DNA of 64,000 nucleotides, from positions 12,490,501-12,554,500 of the forward strand of contig NC_053419.1 of NCBI RefSeq assembly GCF_016859285.1, in the 5' to 3' direction. Source of the stretch: Xiphias gladius. Lineage: Eukaryota > Chordata > Actinopteri > Istiophoriformes > Xiphiidae. Positions 59,201-64,000 of this stretch are shown piece after piece; within the stretch, counting starts at the first letter, position 1; the number at the start of each line of letters is the position of its first letter. Made by a program: the position numbers and the translations under genes. Below the pieces are notes generated by a model. That model was given only the letters and a program-made list of their open reading frames with translations, had not been told where the DNA came from and made no database searches.

Positions 59201-61548
59201 CGCGAACACGGCTTGGGTAGAAGTAGTCACAATTGTCTGTTTCTTGTTCCTTAAAGATATTTATAGTTTACTTCATCGCTGGAATCAAAAAGTTGGATGC
59301 TGACTGGGTGGAGGGATACTCCATGTCATACTTGGCACACCACTGGCTTTTTGATCCTTTCAAGTGGGTATTATGAAGCAGCTCAGTCCAAAGTTATGTT
59401 AGCTTTGAATCACTTACGGTTGTATCTCAGTACGCCCACTCTGATCTTGCTGTACCACACGTTATTTTTCAGAGTGATTCTTCCGGTGGAGTTAGTGAGT
59501 CTGCTGGTGGTGCATGGAGGTGGTCTTTTTCTGGATCTGACCGCCGGCTACTTGCTGTTTTTTGACACCACACGACCTTATGCCTTTTTCTTTGTCTCCT
59601 ACTTCCACTGTATGAACTCTCAGCTCTTCAGCATTGGTAAGTCTGTGGCCTCGCTTCACTGAAAACCTGTTTCTTGTTCCCTTGAATACTTTAAATTCTG
59701 CCTTTTAATTTGTGGTGCGTAATTTTACCTTCATCTTGTTGAGAATGTTAATCCTCCTCAGGTATGTTTTCCTACACAATGCTGGCCACCAGTCCTCTGT
59801 TCTGCTATCCTGACTGGCCAAGAAGATTCTTTGCCCATTTCCCAGCAATCCTCAGAGTGGTCCTGCCACTCACCTCACCGGATCCCCAGTCCAGCCCCTC
59901 TTGTGTTTACCGTGAGCTCCAGAGCACCAGCGCCAAACGCCAGGAGACACCGCCTGTTGCCAAACCTTCCAAACTGAGACTTAAGCACAAGCTGGGAGCC
60001 ATTTTTACGATTATCTATATAATTGAACAGTTCTTCCTGCCTTACTCCCACTTCATCACACAGGTATATCTGCCGCTTGTGTTTTTTGGGTTTTTTTTAG
60101 CCTAAAACAGCTACATTTGATTTAAAAACCAATTAGTATATTGGTGAATAAATTTCTTTCCAGTACTTTTCTACACTGAGAGCTTCTGTTTAAAAGTATT
60201 CTACTTTAAAGTCAACAAAAGCCTCTAAACGCTCTGAGTCACCAGATTGACCGTTGCTCAATCAGAGTCAACAGTCATTGGTCCACAGCAAACAACAGCT
60301 CAGGCTGATGTTCTCAGCAGAACGATGAAAGCTGGTAAAGAGACAGATATGAACACTTTGTCTTTTTTCTCTTTATTATTTACTTAATTCCTGGTTTATA
60401 TACAGGTTTAATAAAAACTGGTGAAAGGGTTAAAAATCTTTATCGATGTGATTCATTTTTATTAGCATGAAATTATCCTAATATTTTGTTATTGTCCAGG
60501 GTTACAACAACTGGACCAATGGCTTGTATGGCTACTCGTGGGACATGATGGTTCACTCCCGCAGCCACCAGCATGTTAAGATCACCTACAAAGATGGAAA
60601 AACTGGAGAAATCGGATATCTGAACCCAGGGGTGAGTTTCAGGGAAAACACTGGCAGACAAAGATGTGAGCATTATATTACCTTTTAATTCAGCTTGACT
60701 TAACAACATATCGGTCATTCACATCACACATATGAGATCAAAAAATAAGTAATGTTAATCATATTATCTGTGTACTGTAGGTGTTCACCCAAAGCCGTCG
60801 GTGGAAAGATCACGGAGACATGCTGAAGCAGTATGCCACGTGCCTCGGTCAGTTTCTGCCTCGCTATAATATCACTGATCCAGAAATATACTTTGACATC
60901 TGGGTGTCCATCAATGAACGCTTCCAGCAAAGGTAAAGGTGCTTTTAGTTTGAGTAAAAGATATTAATGAGAAATAATTGCTTCAGATGTTTTTAAAAAT
61001 AAATAAATAAATCATGTTGAAATGATATGTTAGAAATTTGCTCTGGACTCTTCTCCAAGGATTTTTGATCCACGTGTGGACATCGTGAAGGCTGAATGGT
61101 CACCTTTCCAACCAAACGCATGGCTTATGCCTCTGCTGGTGGATCTCTCACCTTGGAGGACCAAGTTCCAAGATATTGAGGGCAGTTTGGACAATCAGAC
61201 TGAGATTGTCTTTATCGCTGATTTCCCAGGTTAGGACTGTCCCCCTTGTCCTATCCTTCATTAGGATGGAAAAGTATAATTATGATTGCAGTTTTTTTTG
61301 TGTACCCTTACTCATTCTTCTACCTTTTAGGTCTCCACTTAGAAAACTTTGTGAGTGAAGATCTGGGCAACACCAGCATCCATGTGTTGCAGGGCAAGGT
61401 GAACATTGAGATAGTAGAGGAGAAAAAGAACTACACTGTGGAGCCTGGTGAGCAGATGAAGGTACAGCCGAACACCATCATTACCATTAATATTATACTG
61501 TAACTGTAACCTGAACACACTTTAAGTTTTTACAGTAATGTCATTAAA

Positions 61549-61615
<67 letters not shown>

Positions 61616-62431
61616 GTACCTGCTGGCGCTTATCATAAGGTGTACACAGTGTCCGAAGTCCCCTCTTGCTACATGTACATCTATGTCAACACTACAGAGG
61701 CAGCACTACAAGTGAACTTCACCAAACTGTTTGAGCTCCAGGAGCGCATTCGCAATGGGACAGGTGAAAACATGTTCATGTCAGTAGGCAGTTAACACCA
61801 TGACGGTTAGCAATTAATAGTGGAATACTGTGATAAAAATCACGTTCAGCTCCCACCTAGTGTGTCGACTTCCTCCTCTTTTTTTATCCAAATGCAAAGG
61901 AAGTTTTGCTCAAGAGTTCAAAAATCATCAAGACGCTGACTGGATTTTTATCCCACAGAAACCGAGACTATTCCTCCCGAGCTTCAGCCTCTTGTTGCTG
62001 CAGACGATCACGAAGGGGCGGAGGTCAACGCCACCGACCCGATTGTGCGGCTGTTCCTGAAAAGGCAGCGCCGCATGAAGGAGGTGAAGAAACGCAGGGA
62101 AGCCGGCCTTCTGGAGCGACTGGATCGGTTTGCTGTGAAAAAGTACTACACGATACGGAGGGGGTGAGCGTTGTCAACACGCCAGGTTTTTGTTGTATGT
62201 ATGTCCAACCAACCACTAAATTCATCCATGAATGTACTGTATCTCATTTACTTTGTCCCCGTGTTTTTAAGATTCTTGATGACAGCCATTGCTATGAGGA
62301 ACCTGGCGGTGGGCCTGCCTCCTCTGGAACAGCTGCAAAGAGAAGTTGCCTTTGCAAACATGAAAGAACCCCAGGCTGAAGCCAACCAGGACGAACGACT
62401 CAAAGATGAAGTTGGCCACGGGGAACTTTAA
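56241..62431 (+). CDS. ggcx: GGCX, vitamin K-dependent gamma-carboxylase
   Basis: Fifteen coding exons: 56241-56265, 56567-56767, 57510-57668, 58778-58943, 59059-59137, 59257-59363, 59473-59636, 59762-60063, 60500-60631, 60781-60932, 61060-61229, 61331-61461, 61616-61763, 61959-62163 and 62272-62431. Total 2301 nt, 766 residues; human GGCX has 758. This ER membrane enzyme uses reduced vitamin K, O2 and CO2 to convert Glu to Gla in clotting factors and matrix Gla proteins. Near-identical segments include [70 protein letters not shown] and [11 protein letters not shown]. Lys222 in IKKLDADW matches the catalytic base Lys218 of the human enzyme. The exon 13 acceptor directly follows a (TG)30 tract. 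AATAAA at 63279-63284 is the likely polyadenylation signal. Confidence 0.97.
56975..57480 (-). mobile_element. L2-like LINE fragment (3' part of reverse transcriptase ORF)
   Basis: On the minus strand the frame from 57474 to 57229 translates to the C-terminal region that follows the reverse transcriptase domain in L2/CR1-type LINEs ([19 protein letters not shown], then [20 protein letters not shown]). Sequence to 56975 continues the same pattern with breaks. It is 5'-truncated, as is usual for LINEs, and antisense to GGCX in intron 2. Confidence 0.75.
58227..58480 (+). mobile_element. Decayed TAGGGCTGCAAC-type MITE
   Basis: Starts TAGGGCTAAAGTTAATG and keeps the landmarks CATCAGAAAACAGTAAA and GAGCCAAAGCTGATGTC plus AAATGCCTTGTTTT, in the same order as the copies at 38942 and 39348. 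The right terminus is lost. It lies in GGCX intron 3. Confidence 0.55.
61553..61612 (+). repeat. (TG)30 tract abutting the GGCX exon 13 acceptor
   Basis: Thirty uninterrupted TG units run to position 61612 and are followed only by TAG before exon 13 begins at 61616. No ordinary pyrimidine tract lies between the repeat and the acceptor. Confidence 0.95.
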
Positions 62432-63278
62432 AGCCGCCGCTGGGACCAAAGATACTCTGCTGCATTGCCTGCAGGTGCTGGATCACACATTCCTAAGAAA
62501 TGTGTGGGTTTATTACTACTGGACTGTTACTACACTGGGACATGGCTGCCCAGAAATCAAAGAATTTTCCGAATTTCTATAATTCTGAAATATTTGGCAT
62601 TTCAGAATTATTCCCAGTATTTTGTTATAGCATTTGTTTATGAACCTGAATTTTTGCTGAGAACACGTTTGTTACAACTCCAAAAAAAAAAAAAAACAGA
62701 ATGCTGTGTGCTTAACAGATATGCACTGCTTTGCCATACAAGATCACATTTTGTGTTTGTTTAATTTTTTTTAGGAATTGCATTGTGGCAGTGTGATATG
62801 ACCAAAACGAAATATCAAGACACTTACAATATATTTAGCATTATTGTAAAATGAGCGTTCTATGACAGCTAGAAGTTTGCATTATATGATCAGCTGGACG
62901 ATCATATTTTAACTACACTAAACCATTAATGCTGCTTTGTTTGGAAAATGAAGTTGTAGAACAGAGGTGGAAACGTGACTGAATAATGGTGGTACACTCT
63001 AAAGGGACAGATTTTAATGAACATACTGACAGGATAGGAACAGGATCAGGTTGTTCGACCCCTGTAGGTACGTTTTCATTTTATTGCTCAACTCTAATTT
63101 AGAAAATTCTTGCCAAATAATTTACAATTTGCAGATTTACAAATACAAACTACATGTGGAGGTTTTACTCTGTTACCATTCTTCTGACCTTTTTATGCTA
63201 ACCCTACAATGTGAGCAAAACAGAATGAAAACAATTGTTAGCTTGTCAGTTGACAGCCTTTTTTAAAGTCACTTTTCT

Positions 63279-63284
63279 AATAAA
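63279..63284 (+). terminator. GGCX polyadenylation signal
   Basis: AATAAA in TCTAATAAAGAGC, about 850 nt after the GGCX stop, followed by a T/G-containing stretch (GGTGTTACTTTT). It is the clearest hexamer in the region. Confidence 0.6.
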
Positions 63285-63309
63285 GAGCTTATGCTGTCAA
63301 TTAACCTGG

Positions 63310-64000
63310 TGTTACTTTTAATTAAAAATCAACTTGAACTTTCATTTTGACAAAGGTAGTTTGTGGAAATAATGAATTTTATTGGTGTCAGTATTTTTAC
63401 GTCGCCCATTTTAAAGTGCTACAGTAGAATTCCAGTGTTCACTGTAGGTTGACATTATGGCACATTAATGATACTTTTCACATAATCAGAGCATGAAGAG
63501 TACAATGTTACACAATATAAATACATACAAGTCTACAAGATGGATGTCTAGGAAATTATTTACTTTGTTAAATCGTGAAATCATGATCTGTTTAGTTGCG
63601 GTTAATTGTTCAAGAGGCTTTTAACTTAATTGTGTGGTTATCACTGTGCCGTGGTGGAGGTCCAGTCACACAAGAAAACACTAAAGGCAGGTCAGACAAG
63701 TGTTCTGTCATCAAGTACTGTCCATGAAGTGACATGCAACACAAGGATTCACTACAAGTCATTTACAGTGTTCACAACAGGAGATGATTTGTAGTTTCAC
63801 ATACAATAATTTACAGGGAATTACATAAAGACTGTGTATTTTATTTTATATTGCACAGTATTTTACTGGTTTTGTTTTAAATCACCACCTCCCTCACGCA
63901 TCCCTTGACACAAAGGGTGACTATGCCTTTAATCACCGCAAGTGAAAAATGGTTTTTCTATACATTATTCAAAAAATATAAAACTTAATGCAATATGACT
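63310..64000. other. Right-hand flank
   Basis: AT-rich sequence with no exon, repeat or signal that I can support. It may be intergenic or the 3' UTR of a neighbouring gene outside the window. Confidence 0.3.

Noticed and set aside
1-64000. tRNA, rRNA, CRISPR or prokaryotic features
   Set aside because: I looked for B-box-like GGTTCGA words, direct-repeat arrays and operon-like gene packing; nothing convincing was found and all genes are spliced.

Overview
The window is nuclear DNA from a teleost fish, most likely a percomorph. Seven vertebrate genes plus one lineage-specific gene sit in 64 kb, all intron-split with GT-AG junctions. The interspersed repeats are of kinds common in spiny-rayed fish: a short inverted-repeat element starting TAGGGCTGCAAC, another starting AGTGGTGGAAAGTAACTAAGTAC, Tc1-like elements and an L2-like LINE fragment. 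I saw no rRNA, tRNA, CRISPR array or retroviral copy.

Layout from left to right: the 3' end of DRG1 (+, 693-2046); a long AT-rich intergenic stretch with two unassigned coding-like patches; STARD7 (-, 10396-13261) with a CpG-rich 5' end; an intergenic stretch with repeats and a CRE/E-box site; SLC20A1 (+, 19292-28514); an unrecognised microexon gene for a small acidic secreted protein (-, 31524-33525); PCYOX1 (-, 36466-40151); FAM136A (+, 42621-44370); GMCL1 (-, 47802-53573) with a Tc1-like transposon in its first coding intron; and GGCX (+, 56241-62431). For every complete gene I assembled the exons by hand; the phases agree at each junction and the summed length is a multiple of three.

The genes do not form an operon or pathway. 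DRG1 is a translation-associated GTPase, STARD7 a phosphatidylcholine carrier for mitochondria, SLC20A1 a sodium-phosphate symporter, PCYOX1 a lysosomal oxidase, FAM136A a mitochondrial intermembrane-space protein, GMCL1 a BTB adaptor, and GGCX the ER vitamin K-dependent carboxylase. From memory, six of the seven human orthologues are on chromosome 2, so the window looks like a conserved synteny block with DRG1 joined at one end.

The least expected item is the gene at 31524-33525. Its 134-residue secreted protein is cut into 11 coding exons, nine of them internal and 15-54 nt long. Every intron is phase 1 and every split codon begins with G, so each junction codes for Asp, Glu, Ala or Gly. 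I do not recognise it. Other points worth a look are a (TG)30 tract lying directly against the GGCX exon 13 acceptor, a 54-bp in-frame duplication in SLC20A1, and alternative STARD7 start codons.
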